From contig NZ_CP060394.1 of assembly GCF_014274465.1 (NCBI RefSeq), positions 4,526,001-4,590,000 of the forward strand: a DNA stretch of 64,000 bases. The letters run 5' to 3'. The notes beneath the pieces were generated by a model that searched no databases, was not told where the DNA came from, and was given only the letters and a program-made list of their open reading frames with translations. Made by a program: the position numbers and the translations under genes. The DNA is from Alloacidobacterium dinghuense. GTDB lineage: Bacteria; Acidobacteriota; Terriglobia; Terriglobales; Acidobacteriaceae. Each line of letters opens with the position of its first letter. The first letter of the stretch is position 1. Positions 1 to 10,200 of the stretch are shown piece by piece.

Positions 1-1478
1 AGAAGGCGCTCTGCATTGAAAAGAACAAGCCTGCTGTCCGGGCATTCCTGACGAAAATAGCGGGCGAGGAAGAGTTGATCCAGCGGATCGCTGGTTCTAA
101 TCACGATGGCGCGGGCATGCAAATGCTTGATGCTCGAAGCAATCGCCGCGAGCACGCTCTCATTTGATACAGGAGACTGTGGAGCGAATTCGGGCACCTC
201 ATCCAGGGGGTCTTTCAGTTCGTCTCGAAAACTGAGAGAAACCGTCCCATTCGTTTTGGAACTTTCCTCTTCTTCCGGTTGACTCGCGGCGGTGCTCTTG
301 AGTGTGCTGCCGTATAGTCGTCGCACATGCGATATGCCGCGCGGAAAGGTGAAGCGTCGCACGAGATTTGTGAATGGGCTGCACGGATTCGTTGGAATCG
401 TGGGATCAGATATATTTCCGCCGTAGGCAGTCTCATCCTCTTGCAGGACTACCACGGGCTCATCGGAATGCATGCCGGGTCTTGAGGTTTGTCCAAGAAA
501 CCAGCAGAGAGCGCTCTGATCAAGCTCCGTGAGAGTGGTTTGGGTTCCTCCACCTGCGGACGCCCATCTTCCATCTTGGTCGAGCTTCACCAGAAAAGCA
601 GTCGCCGAGTTGGTACTGACCGTTCCGCTCAAGACGTCGAAGGACAGGTGTGGCTGTGTCTCCTGCTCCAGCGTTCGTAATCCCGGTGCGGATGCGGAAT
701 AACTGGGTCCGATCCAGCGGATGCGGGAGGCATCTTCCGGTGCTCCGGCCGGCGTCGTGCGAAAGCCCTGGCTCAGCAAGGTGCGGACCGCATCCAGAGC
801 TTCGCGGCCAGCGGTCAGGTTGAGCCCGTAGATCGGTGATTCCGGCACCAGTACAAGAAGGAGCAACGAGTCGGCATCATCAAGACGAACCCTGTCGGCG
901 CGCGTTCGCTTTCGAAAGAGTATCGCCCCTGGCTCATCTCCAAAGCTCTGGCGATAGCGCTCTACCTCGCGAGCGTCTTTGAAGTCCTTCGGGTCTGACA
1001 AATCGGAGGCTTGCCACGGAGTCGATATTCTCTGAAAGTCATACCCCGCAGTTGAAGCGGCCTCTTGGAGAGCCGCTATATCGCGGTCAAACTGCAGTGC
1101 CTCCGACGATTGCAGCGGATCGGGAACGGTAGCAATCAGCACCTGGCTCTCTTTGGTGTCAATTTGCGGAATGCCCGATGGAAAGGTTGCCGCTAGAGTC
1201 AATGGCGAACAGGTCAGGCTAGATGGAAGACTCTCGTTTAACGGGCTCGCAGCTGGCTTCGATGGCGATCGTACAATACCGGCATAGAGGCGCAGAGCTT
1301 CGAAAACGTAACATGTATGCTCGTCAGCCTCCACAGCAGACGACTCCGTCGAGCTGGTGCTTGGACTGCCCGACTCGCTGTGGACAGCCAGCGTTCCGCG
1401 GCTCGGCCCGACAACGTGTGAAATCGCAGACGTAACCAGCAACAACAAAACTGCCGAACCGCCAAGCTGCCGATACAT
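1..1478 (-). CDS. Large uncharacterised protein, 5' part only (cut by window edge)
   Basis: An uninterrupted frame of 492 codons runs from an ATG at 1478 off the left edge, so only the N-terminal part is visible. The protein starts with a hydrophobic export segment (residues about 6-24, LLLLVTSAI). Around residues 105-150 there is a block reading LIATVPDP, then FDRDIAAL and a TPW ending. I recall this arrangement (VPDP, FDR, then a tryptophan-containing end) from large hypothetical proteins of Acidobacteria. The last visible part, RAIVIRTSDPLDQLFLAR followed by CPDSRLVLF, looks like a Rossmann-type alternation similar to periplasmic-binding folds. No catalytic motif can be named. It is transcribed away from the Oar-like receptor at 1921. 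The frame, codon use and lack of stops make the gene convincing; its function is unknown. Confidence 0.75.
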   Translation of the reverse strand, partial: MYRQLGGSAVLLLLVTSAISHVVGPSRGTLAVHSESGSPSTSSTESSAVEADEHTCYVFEALRLYAGIVRSPSKPAASPLNESLPSSLTCSPLTLAATFPSGIPQIDTKESQVLIATVPDPLQSSEALQFDRDIAALQEAASTAGYDFQRISTPWQASDLSDPKDFKDAREVERYRQSFGDEPGAILFRKRTRADRVRLDDADSLLLLVLVPESPIYGLNLTAGREALDAVRTLLSQGFRTTPAGAPEDASRIRWIGPSYSASAPGLRTLEQETQPHLSFDVLSGTVSTNSATAFLVKLDQDGRWASAGGGTQTTLTELDQSALCWFLGQTSRPGMHSDEPVVVLQEDETAYGGNISDPTIPTNPCSPFTNLVRRFTFPRGISHVRRLYGSTLKSTAASQPEEEESSKTNGTVSLSFRDELKDPLDEVPEFAPQSPVSNESVLAAIASSIKHLHARAIVIRTSDPLDQLFLARYFRQECPDSRLVLFNAERL

Positions 1479-1920
1479 AGACGCACTCCCAGAGGCTTCT
1501 GCCTACATGGGGACGTCAGGGCTATCGAGCGTTACGGCAAAAGCATCATGTAAACGTGCCCAATCATAGCGCAGACGTGGTCTCTGTCACGAAAAGACTG
1601 GTGGGCAACGGCAAATTCAATCGAGGAAGACTATTCAGGGTCTTCTGATATGTCTTTGGATTTTACTCGCCGGAGCGGCTGCGATTAGCCAACATGGTGA
1701 GGCGAGTTGATTCGATTTCGAGCAACGGTGACGTGTTTTCTCTTGCCGATCCTTGACACTTGTTATGCGGCAGAGCAAGAATTCTAGTTCTAGGTGGAAT
1801 CGATACCATTCCTTTATGGAAACCATACCACCTGGTTAAGCTCTCATTTTCTTTCTACCGGCGGGCAGGCAAGTGGCTCGACAAGTTTTTATGCATACCT
1901 ATCGTTCGAAAGGTTCACGG
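1479..1920. other. Intergenic region between divergent genes
   Basis: These 442 bases separate the leftward gene starting at 1478 from the rightward receptor. I see no coding frame with a credible start. A TTGACA lies at 1753-1758, but no good -10 hexamer follows at 16-18 bp, so I do not call a promoter. Promoters for both genes must lie here or close by. Confidence 0.5.
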
Positions 1921-4900
1921 ATGCAGTCTTTATATTGTCGAAGACTTTTAATACCAGTACTGACTTTATTAGCGTTGGTCTACGTAGGCAGGGCTCTGGC
2001 TCAGACGCAGAGCGGAATTAACGGCACAATCACTGATTCATCGGGGGCCACACTCGACGGGGCTCAGGTGGCTGTTCGCAACCTGGCAACTGGAGTCGTG
2101 ACTCAGGAAACTACCAATTCAGCAGGCAGCTACAATATTCCCAGCCTCGTTCCTGGTACGTACACGGTTACCATTACGAAGACGGGTTTTCAGTCAGCAG
2201 TCGAACGCGGAGTCATTGTGGCAACCGGACAGACTGCCAGCGTGAACCTGGTGCTGGGAGTTGGCGAGGTAAACACTCAGGTCGAGGTCACCAGCTCGGC
2301 CATCTCACTCCAGATGCAGACCCCGCAGGTCGGCGTCACGATTGAAAACAAGGTCGTCCAGGAACTGCCCGATCAAATCAACGGGCAAGGTCGCCAGATT
2401 GACGACTTCATTTTTCTTGCTCCGGGCGTGACCGGAAGTGAGTTTAGTCATCGTATCTCCGGCGGCCAAGATTTCCAGGACGAGGTTCTGTTCCAGGGGA
2501 TTCCGGCCGTGCAATCGGAGACGGAAGGGTATCAAAGCTACATCAACCCGCCGTTCGAGATGGTGAACGAGTTTCACGTTGCCAGCGATGTGTTCTCTAC
2601 GCAATATGGACTGGGGCAGGGCGCGGTAAGCTACAACTTCGTTTCCGGCACGAACAAGCTCCACGGCGATGCATTCGAAATCAATCGGAATAACTATTTT
2701 GATGCGCGTGGTCTGGTACAAATCAACCCTCAAGTCCCTGTCGACAAGCAAAATAACTACGGCTTCTCGCTCGGCGGCCCGGTATGGATTCCCCATGTTT
2801 ATAACGGGCGCAATCGTACGTTCTGGCACGCCAGCTCTGAGTGGTTCAAGTGGAATCAACAGCCTTCCACGACCATGACTGTGCCGACAGCCCTTGCAAA
2901 GCAGGGTAATTTCTCGGGCTACGCGCCTATCTATGTACCTGCGGGTCTGCATTGCGCCGGTCTCACGCCGGGCCAGCAGTTCCCTGGAAATATCATTCCT
3001 CAGAGCTGCTTCAGTGCCCTCTCATCGAGTTTGCTGAATCAGATTCCTGATCCGACGCTGCCAGGCTTGACCAACAACATCAACTCGCAGCTCGGCGTGG
3101 TGCAAACGACGCAAACATCATGGGGTTTCACGATCGATCACAACTTCAATCAGCAGCACTCGATCCACTACAGCCAATGGCGGGACAGCCACAATTCTCC
3201 GGCCGTCGATAACAATGCATATTTCAGCAATGAGCTGTCAGGACTGAAAACAGAGCCGCGTTTGGGCTCGGGGTTCTTCCTGAACTACACGGGCTCGATA
3301 TCCAACAACCTGGTTGTTACGGCTGGTTTTGGCTGGACGGGCGAGATTAACAACGAGCTCAATGCTCATCAGAACGTCAACTTCCCTGGCGTCCAACAAG
3401 GGACGACACTACCCACGATCAGTTTCTCCGGCCTCGCTCCAGATGCGCCCACCACTTGGGGCGCAAACACTAATGGCGAGGTTAGTAGCATCAATCGCAA
3501 GCTGGGTCTTGCCTTTGCGAACAACTATCTATACCTGCACGGCCGCAACACCTTTAACTTTGGCTTTGAGGCACGCCGTGCTTATCAGGATGATCACGAG
3601 TGCAACAGCTGTACCGGCGGGTTTGCGTTCTCCAGCCTTACGACCAGCAATGGCATAACGGACCAGGGAGCAGGCCTGAACGAAAACACAACCGGGAACG
3701 CATTTGCCAGTTTCCTGCTCGGACAGGTGGACAGCTCCTTCCGTCAGCAGGCATTTGAATCGAGGCTGCGTAATTTCTCGATCTCGCCCTACATCATGGA
3801 CGACATCAAGATCAACCCAAAGCTTACGATTAGCGCTGGTTTGCGTTGGGATATTCTCGTGCCGTATACGGCTGACCAGCCCGGCAACATCACCTTTCTC
3901 GATGTGACAAAGCCAAATCCCGGAGCTATCGGCCCCAATGGTCCATTGTTGGGCGCTGCAACAGCGCTCGGTAATGGACCAGGAGCTGCCGGCTTCAGTC
4001 GTGCCGATATTCCATGGACAAACGTTGGGCCACGTCTTGGATTTTCCTATGCGGTGAATTCCAAAACGGTGCTTAACGGCGGCTACTCAGTCATCTTTCT
4101 TGATGGCGGAGCCTATGAATTCGGCACCAATAAAGTCGCCAACGACTACGGCAATATCTTGGCAGGAATCAATCAGACTCCTTCCAGTGGAACCAACCTT
4201 GCCGCTTATGGTAGTTGGGATGCTCGTACGCTGCTAAATCCCCCAGCTACGCCATTGACCGCAACCATAAGCAATGGATCAGGCGTTCTCCACGCCTTCC
4301 AGAGGAGTGGTATTCGTCAGCCCTATTCCCAAATGTTTAACTTGGGATTACAACGCGAACTTCCTTGGAACCTGTTTATGTCAGCCAGCTATGTTGGTAA
4401 CCACGGAGTTCACCTCGTGTCTGCACTCAATCCAACGAACCAGCTTGATCCCAGGTACCTCTCGTTGGGACAGGCTCTCCTGCAGCCATGGAACTCGGCT
4501 GCAGGTCAGGCTGCTCTCCACAGCGTCGGTGTTGCTCAGATCAACGGCCTTTATCAGCCCTATGCCAACTTCAGCAATGACTTTCCTGGTCAGACGGTTC
4601 AGCAGGCATTGCTTGAATATCCGCAATTTCTGGGAACAGAGAATGGAAACACCCTCAACAACTTTGACACCAACGGTGTTTCTATCTACAACGCATTGCA
4701 GGCTCAGTTACAGAAGCGGTTTAGCGACGGCTTGAGCTTCCTGCTTTCGTATACCTACTCGCGAACCATGTCGAATGCTGATACAGGGTTCAGTATCTTT
4801 ACGCCAAATGCTCTCAACAAATTCAACCAGAGGGCAGAATGGGCGGTCTCGTCGGGCGATCAACCACATGTGCTTGTTCTGAGCGGTGTCTATGAGTTGC

Positions 4901-5448
4901 CGTTTGGTGCAGGCAAGCCATTCTTCAGCGGTGGCAATCGGTTCCTCAGCAAGCAGGTGATCGGTGGCTGGCAGCTCAGCGGTACTTTCCAGTACGACAG
5001 TGGTACGCCGTTTGGAATTAGTGCTTCGGGAACGCCTCTAGCTACAGGCGGAAACCGCGCCAATGACGTAGCCGGGGCTCCTATCAGTCTCAACTACAAG
5101 AACTATTACAACGGCACTCCGGTCTTGAATACTGGTGCTTTCTCTGATCCTGGTCGAACAGCTGTGGGATCTGCTGCACGAAATCAGAGCGATTTGCGTA
5201 ATCCGTTTCAATCTGTAGAGAATTTGGCGCTCGCCAAGAAGTTTCAGTTTGGCGAAGGCGTGCAGGCTGAACTTCGGATGGAGTACTTCAACGTTCTGAA
5301 TCGTATGCAGGTTTGCGGTCCAAGTGATTCGAATGTCAGCGATCTCCGCACCGCCAGCAACCCTAACGCAAACTTTGGTTACGTGGTCGGACCTTGTCAG
5401 GGCAATAGCCCTCGCCAAGGTCAGGCTTACTTCCGCATTAACTTCTAG
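1921..5448 (+). CDS. Oar-like TonB-dependent receptor with carboxypeptidase-regulatory domain
   Basis: Predicted outer-membrane protein of about 1175 residues. I chose the ATG at 1921 because it follows GAAAGG at ordinary spacing and begins a clean signal peptide (hydrophobic LLIPVLTLLALVYVG, cleavage near ALA-Q). Upstream in-frame starts exist at 1873 (GTG) and 1891. After the signal come a CarboxypepD_reg/Cna-B-like beta-sandwich (GINGTITDSSGA through PGTYTVTITKTGF, about residues 30-110), a plug region, and a very long barrel ending in an aromatic C-terminus (YFRINF), as outer-membrane barrels do. Acidobacteria carry dozens of such Oar-like receptors, thought to import large oligosaccharides or peptides; no substrate can be read from this sequence. 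It is monocistronic, with a strong terminator just downstream. Confidence 0.9.
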   Translation: MQSLYCRRLLIPVLTLLALVYVGRALAQTQSGINGTITDSSGATLDGAQVAVRNLATGVVTQETTNSAGSYNIPSLVPGTYTVTITKTGFQSAVERGVIVATGQTASVNLVLGVGEVNTQVEVTSSAISLQMQTPQVGVTIENKVVQELPDQINGQGRQIDDFIFLAPGVTGSEFSHRISGGQDFQDEVLFQGIPAVQSETEGYQSYINPPFEMVNEFHVASDVFSTQYGLGQGAVSYNFVSGTNKLHGDAFEINRNNYFDARGLVQINPQVPVDKQNNYGFSLGGPVWIPHVYNGRNRTFWHASSEWFKWNQQPSTTMTVPTALAKQGNFSGYAPIYVPAGLHCAGLTPGQQFPGNIIPQSCFSALSSSLLNQIPDPTLPGLTNNINSQLGVVQTTQTSWGFTIDHNFNQQHSIHYSQWRDSHNSPAVDNNAYFSNELSGLKTEPRLGSGFFLNYTGSISNNLVVTAGFGWTGEINNELNAHQNVNFPGVQQGTTLPTISFSGLAPDAPTTWGANTNGEVSSINRKLGLAFANNYLYLHGRNTFNFGFEARRAYQDDHECNSCTGGFAFSSLTTSNGITDQGAGLNENTTGNAFASFLLGQVDSSFRQQAFESRLRNFSISPYIMDDIKINPKLTISAGLRWDILVPYTADQPGNITFLDVTKPNPGAIGPNGPLLGAATALGNGPGAAGFSRADIPWTNVGPRLGFSYAVNSKTVLNGGYSVIFLDGGAYEFGTNKVANDYGNILAGINQTPSSGTNLAAYGSWDARTLLNPPATPLTATISNGSGVLHAFQRSGIRQPYSQMFNLGLQRELPWNLFMSASYVGNHGVHLVSALNPTNQLDPRYLSLGQALLQPWNSAAGQAALHSVGVAQINGLYQPYANFSNDFPGQTVQQALLEYPQFLGTENGNTLNNFDTNGVSIYNALQAQLQKRFSDGLSFLLSYTYSRTMSNADTGFSIFTPNALNKFNQRAEWAVSSGDQPHVLVLSGVYELPFGAGKPFFSGGNRFLSKQVIGGWQLSGTFQYDSGTPFGISASGTPLATGGNRANDVAGAPISLNYKNYYNGTPVLNTGAFSDPGRTAVGSAARNQSDLRNPFQSVENLALAKKFQFGEGVQAELRMEYFNVLNRMQVCGPSDSNVSDLRTASNPNANFGYVVGPCQGNSPRQGQAYFRINF

Positions 5449-5482
5449 TTAGAGCGGGTTTCATCAACCGAAACAACCAACC

Positions 5483-5532
5483 GAGACGCGGAACGAAGAG
5501 CTGCATCGCCTTCGTTCCGCGTCTCACTTTTT
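5483..5532 (+). terminator. Rho-independent terminator of the Oar-like receptor gene
   Basis: Two perfectly complementary 16-base arms, 5483-5498 (GAGACGCGGAACGAAG) and 5510-5525 (CTTCGTTCCGCGTCTC), enclose an 11-base loop and are followed by a T-rich tract. It lies 34 bases after the stop codon of the receptor and before the convergent symporter gene, and could also act on that strand. Confidence 0.9.
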
Positions 5533-5593
5533 ATTTGAAAGCGGTTCACTCGGTAGCAATCTTGTCGAGTTCCCGGCGAGCGGGTCCCCAAGA

Positions 5594-7159
5594 CTAATTC
5601 GAAAGAGTCCTCTCCGGCCATTCCAGGTCCTGACCGCTGGCAGGCCTCATTTCAAACGGCACTGCTCGCGGGAAAATCAGACAGAAAATGATTGTGACCG
5701 CGATGATCCCCAAGGATGAAGCCACAGTCAACCATATAATGCCCCTGATATTGCTGTACACGAAGAGTGGAATACCAACAAAAAATGCGATCAAGACACC
5801 CCAGAACACGCCCGTTGAACCCAAGCGATTCCAATATAAGCTCAGAATCGTAGGCATCGCCACGCAGGCAGCTACTGTGTTAAAGACCCACCACAGATAC
5901 TGAAGACCAAAACCGGGAATGTATAAAACGGCGAGGGCAACAGCGGCGCCCACAACCGTGACACCTACCATTGCCCATCTCCCGCGCGACACAATCTTGT
6001 GGTCGAGTTGCCTCTGTTCTTCACGCTCTTCTGCCGCCAGTTCAAGACCCAGTCGTTCCTTCTCACGGATTGCCTGTTCGGCAGGATTCAACTTCAACAC
6101 ACTCCCGGCATAGAGTGCACTGGCAGCGCACATCCCCGAGTCTAGCGTGGAGCACAGCCCACCCAGCAACATTACCGCAAATGCGCCCACTGCCCACTTA
6201 GGAAGGAAATGTGAAACCGCGACAACCCCCACCATGGACGGATCAACACCAGCAGCGAGCGAGACACCCGAGGCGGGATTTGCCGCCACAAAGCCAAGCA
6301 ACGAAACTACTAGAGGCACGATCCCGAAGAGTACCCCTGAGAGGACGTAAGCCCTCACCAATCCTTGCTTTTCGATTGCAAACGCTCGCTGCCAGTGTTG
6401 CTGGTCGGCGAGCGAGCCGGAAAGCAATCCGATCGTAGTGACTATCCCGAAATTGAATGCTACCTGGGCATCAAAGATGCTGCGGTGGCTGCCGCTAACC
6501 CCGCCCAGACCGCCGGAAATCGCTGACCATCCGCCGGCGCTACTGATCGTCCAAGGAATGACAATCAACGCGGCGGTGAGCATCAGCGCATATTGAAGGA
6601 AATCCGTAACGATAGATGCCCGCATGCCTGAGATAACGCTATATACCAACGTAGTGGACGCGAGGATCATCATCACGTACTCGATTCGCGCGCCCGTCAG
6701 CAATGAGAAGATGCTTCCGCCCGCATATAACTGAACCGTGACCGCCATCACCTGATACCAGAAGAAGGGAACCAGGAAGAGGCGCTCGGTCTTTTTGTCA
6801 AATCGATATCGAATCCACTCTGGCTGGCTATAGCCGCCCGGCAGCTGGCGGCGTATGCGAACCGCAAGCGGAGCTATGATGATAAGACTAAGGACATTCG
6901 GCGCAGTAAACCAAAATATGCCGGGAATCCCCTGTTGATATGCCTGTTGAACACTTACGAAGAGCGCGGGCGCCCAGATCCACGTCACAGCGATCGATAT
7001 TGCGCCGATCCACCATGGAACTCTCCGACCTGCCGCCATGAAGCCCTCCGCGCTTCTCCATATCCGGCCGCGCGAAGCAAGAGTGGTCAGGATTATCATG
7101 ATTGCGGCAAAGCAGCCTAAAAATAGGTAAGCCACTGATGGAGTCATTATCCGCGTCAT
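5594..7159 (-). CDS. Sodium:solute symporter family (SSS/SLC5) transporter
   Basis: Integral membrane protein of about 521 residues with many hydrophobic segments spread over its whole length (about 13), typical in size for the SSS family. I place the start at the ATG at 7159, six bases after GGGGAA; a GTG 39 bases upstream is in frame but lacks a spaced ribosome site. Family features include the early helix with ISIAVTWIWAPALF, the loop GYSQPEWIRYRF, and LLGGLCSTLDSGMCAASALY in the core. Solutes in this family include proline, urea, sugars and short organic acids; the substrate here is not evident. A charged loop rich in Glu and Arg (about residues 380-405) interrupts the C-terminal helices. 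It starts 55 bases after the stop of the caspase/NACHT gene on the same strand, so it may be read from the same transcript, though no functional link is evident. Confidence 0.85.
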   Translation of the reverse strand: MTRIMTPSVAYLFLGCFAAIMIILTTLASRGRIWRSAEGFMAAGRRVPWWIGAISIAVTWIWAPALFVSVQQAYQQGIPGIFWFTAPNVLSLIIIAPLAVRIRRQLPGGYSQPEWIRYRFDKKTERLFLVPFFWYQVMAVTVQLYAGGSIFSLLTGARIEYVMMILASTTLVYSVISGMRASIVTDFLQYALMLTAALIVIPWTISSAGGWSAISGGLGGVSGSHRSIFDAQVAFNFGIVTTIGLLSGSLADQQHWQRAFAIEKQGLVRAYVLSGVLFGIVPLVVSLLGFVAANPASGVSLAAGVDPSMVGVVAVSHFLPKWAVGAFAVMLLGGLCSTLDSGMCAASALYAGSVLKLNPAEQAIREKERLGLELAAEEREEQRQLDHKIVSRGRWAMVGVTVVGAAVALAVLYIPGFGLQYLWWVFNTVAACVAMPTILSLYWNRLGSTGVFWGVLIAFFVGIPLFVYSNIRGIIWLTVASSLGIIAVTIIFCLIFPRAVPFEMRPASGQDLEWPERTLSN

Positions 7160-7214
7160 AATCGTTTCCCCATACATGCAACGTTCAATAGCCTTCACTC
7201 TCCCGCACAGTAAA

Positions 7215-10200
7215 TCAACTCGTGCCCATATCTAATGCTGCGTAACCCTCAATACCAACTGCGCACCGGAATCCGCAATCCTGGTTCGTGTTGATTGGCG
7301 GCAGGGGGCGTCTGTAGAACGTTGTGAAGGGTGTCCAGTTCCTGTCATATTCAAACAAGTAAGAACCGCCGCGTATTACTTTTCGGGAACCCGCGATCGG
7401 GCCGCCGTTATCATCCAAAGATTCTTCGCCGCTAGCTTTGAGACGCTCAACCAATCGCTCGGCGCTCTGAAAATCCTCCTCAAACCAATCTTGAACCCAT
7501 TCGTTGACATTTCCATTCATGTCAATAAGTTTGTAATGTCTGGATCTTCGGCTCGGTTGAACCTCACCGGTCACGTCGAGCGTTCGCTGTTCCGCAGGCA
7601 ATGTTGCGGCGGTATCGAACTGGCTGCGAAGCCACTCCTCTATCCCGGTGTCTGTCGATGGGCCGTACGGGTAGTCCCAACGCTCGCTATGGTTCCCATC
7701 CCGGAGGGCAAACTCCCATTCAGCTTCTGTAGGCAGGCGCTTACCTACCCATGCGCTGTATGCCGCAGCCGCGTACCAGTTGACGTAAACGACTGGATGC
7801 CCGAGTTTTTCCTCGGGAGGTGTATCCCCCCTCCAGTAGCAGAGGTAATAAGGAATTCCGAACCTGTCGATCACCGCTTCCTTTCGCCATTCGGGGTTAG
7901 CAACGACAAACTTGGCGAACTCTTGGTTCGTCACCGGGTGAAGGTTAAGATAGAACGGTTTTACCAGGGTGGGGACTGGCGGCTTCTCGAACGGTTGAGC
8001 AATGCGCGATGTGGTCCCCATCCAGAACAACCCACCAGGGATAAAGATCATTTGCCCCGCGACCGCCCGAGGTCTCGTGAAAACCCGCGCGCCAGGACCT
8101 TTGGAATTTGACAGTCGATAAACTTCTCTAACATTGGCGGAGGCGCCGCTCGCGACCGGATCGAAGGTATCGGAGGCAACGATGACGGCATCCTTTTCGC
8201 CGTTAATGAGAACTCCCTTCAAATCGGCGCCACGAAGCTTGCAGTTGAAGACTCTTGCCCCGTATAGGGCGACATCCCTTAGAACGGCATCCTGAAAGTC
8301 GGCGCCTTCGATCAAGCTTTTCGAGATATCCACCTTAGAAAGGTTGCAATGGTCAAGCAAGGCTCCATTCAACCATTTGTCCCTCAGATCTAATCGGTTC
8401 GCATCAGACGGAATGGTATGGTTATTTAGCCTGGCGTATATGGACAAGCAGTTCCCGCCCAAGTAATACAACGTCTGCGGACTTGCCTTGACTCTTTTGC
8501 TGGTCGATTGAATCAGATCTGCCAGCCGCCGCCTCGCTCCTTCGGCGTCTGAGCGCAAGGCGTCTGCTAGAACGTCCGCCATTCGGGAAGTTAAGGGCCG
8601 GCTGCCAAGTTCGAGGGGTATTCGAGGAATAGCTGAGGCTGCCCTGTCCGAAGATAAATCCCATGGATAAACCGTATTCAGAATATCGTCTCGAAACTTC
8701 CGCGCGGCGAAGTACTCAAGCATGCTGTTATCGACGAATCCGTACGCGCCATCTCCTGTTCGCGTCAGAAACGAACAGGTGCGGATGGCGTAATCGAAAA
8801 AGCTCACGAATACGCTGGGGGTAGAGGGGAGATGCGCCCGAACCACCGTAGGTATGCTCTTTGCAGGAATGGTAACGTCGTTCTTAGTCCAAAGGTGAGC
8901 GGCAAGAATTTCGATGAATCCTGCGAGTACCCGATGCTCCCATTCAGACAGGTCTGATCGAGGTGCGTCCCTTCCTATCGATTCGTCTAGACGCGCGCGA
9001 TCTCGTTCTACAGCATCTTTGAAATCGTTTAGGAACCTGCTGAAGCGCCAGTCGTCGCGCTCCAGCCATGTACGAAGGTACTGGAAGAACATTCGCGACG
9101 GCCGGATCCGATCGTCGGTGGCAATTACGTCGTCAAAATGACGGACAAGTTCCGCCAACAAGAATGGTCGTTGGCAGAGATTCGACAATCCAAGCGTATC
9201 TCTTTGGGTTACACGGTGCCAGCGCTCCAGGGCATCGCTTCGAATGCGTGTTCGGAGGTATGCAGTAATCTGCGTAGAGTTAAATGGTAAGACCTGTATC
9301 TCAGAAATCTCGTGAGGAACCGAGGATGAGTGCGCAATGAGATCAGTCAGTTCTACGTCGCTTCGCAAGTAGTGCGTTCGGCATGTCAGTACTATCTTGC
9401 CCTCAGGTCCTAGCAATTGCATTAACATCGTGAAGTTCGCAGTTGGCGTTGCTGCCAGTCCTTCAACGTCCATCTCATCTAGACCATCGAAAATCAACAA
9501 CATCTTGCCTTCGTGGCAGAGACTTACAAAGTCGTGCCAGAAAAGATCAAGGCCCTCACGGTTTTGAATCGCATCCACAAAAACTGCCCGAAACCTCCTT
9601 AAACATTCATTCTCAGCTTCGGCGGGTGTTCGATTGATGCCGTCAGATAGACGCACCCCTCCAAACAACCGCAATTCGAGAAGAAAGGGGATTCGATCTG
9701 TCCCGCCCGAGAGCCACAGTCGTGCCTGTTCATACCAGAACCGTCGGATAGCAGTCGTCTTTCCAGTCCCAGTGTCACCCATCACGAACAATAAGGGACG
9801 CTCTGATGCTAGGCTCCATTCATTCAGAGCTTCCAGTGTTGCCTGTACGAATGGCTCTTCCGGGACTTTATCCATCGGCGATCCGCTAAGCAGAAACCGT
9901 TGGCAGTTGCTCCGAATGTGGAATTCATCGGAGATAAGTTCCGGAAGGTCCTCGTATTCTCGCATCCGGCCCCGAATATAATCCTCGAAGGTCCGCCGAA
10001 CGTTGCTTTTGTCGAGCCGCTTCAATACCGACACGGGATGAATAGGACGAGAGAGCAAAAGTGAAGCAGCGCCGACCCAGGAAATAGGTTGCTGATATCC
10101 GTCATGGAAATGCTTCTTGATGCCTGCTTCCAGAGAGGTGGTCGTTACATCTCTGAGATCCAGCGCGATGGGTTCCACTCCCCTCAAGCAATCGATAAGA

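Noticed and set aside
2305-2952. Antisense frame of 215 codons in the first Oar-like receptor
   Set aside because: Shadow of the GC-rich coding strand; the receptor has signal, domains and terminator.
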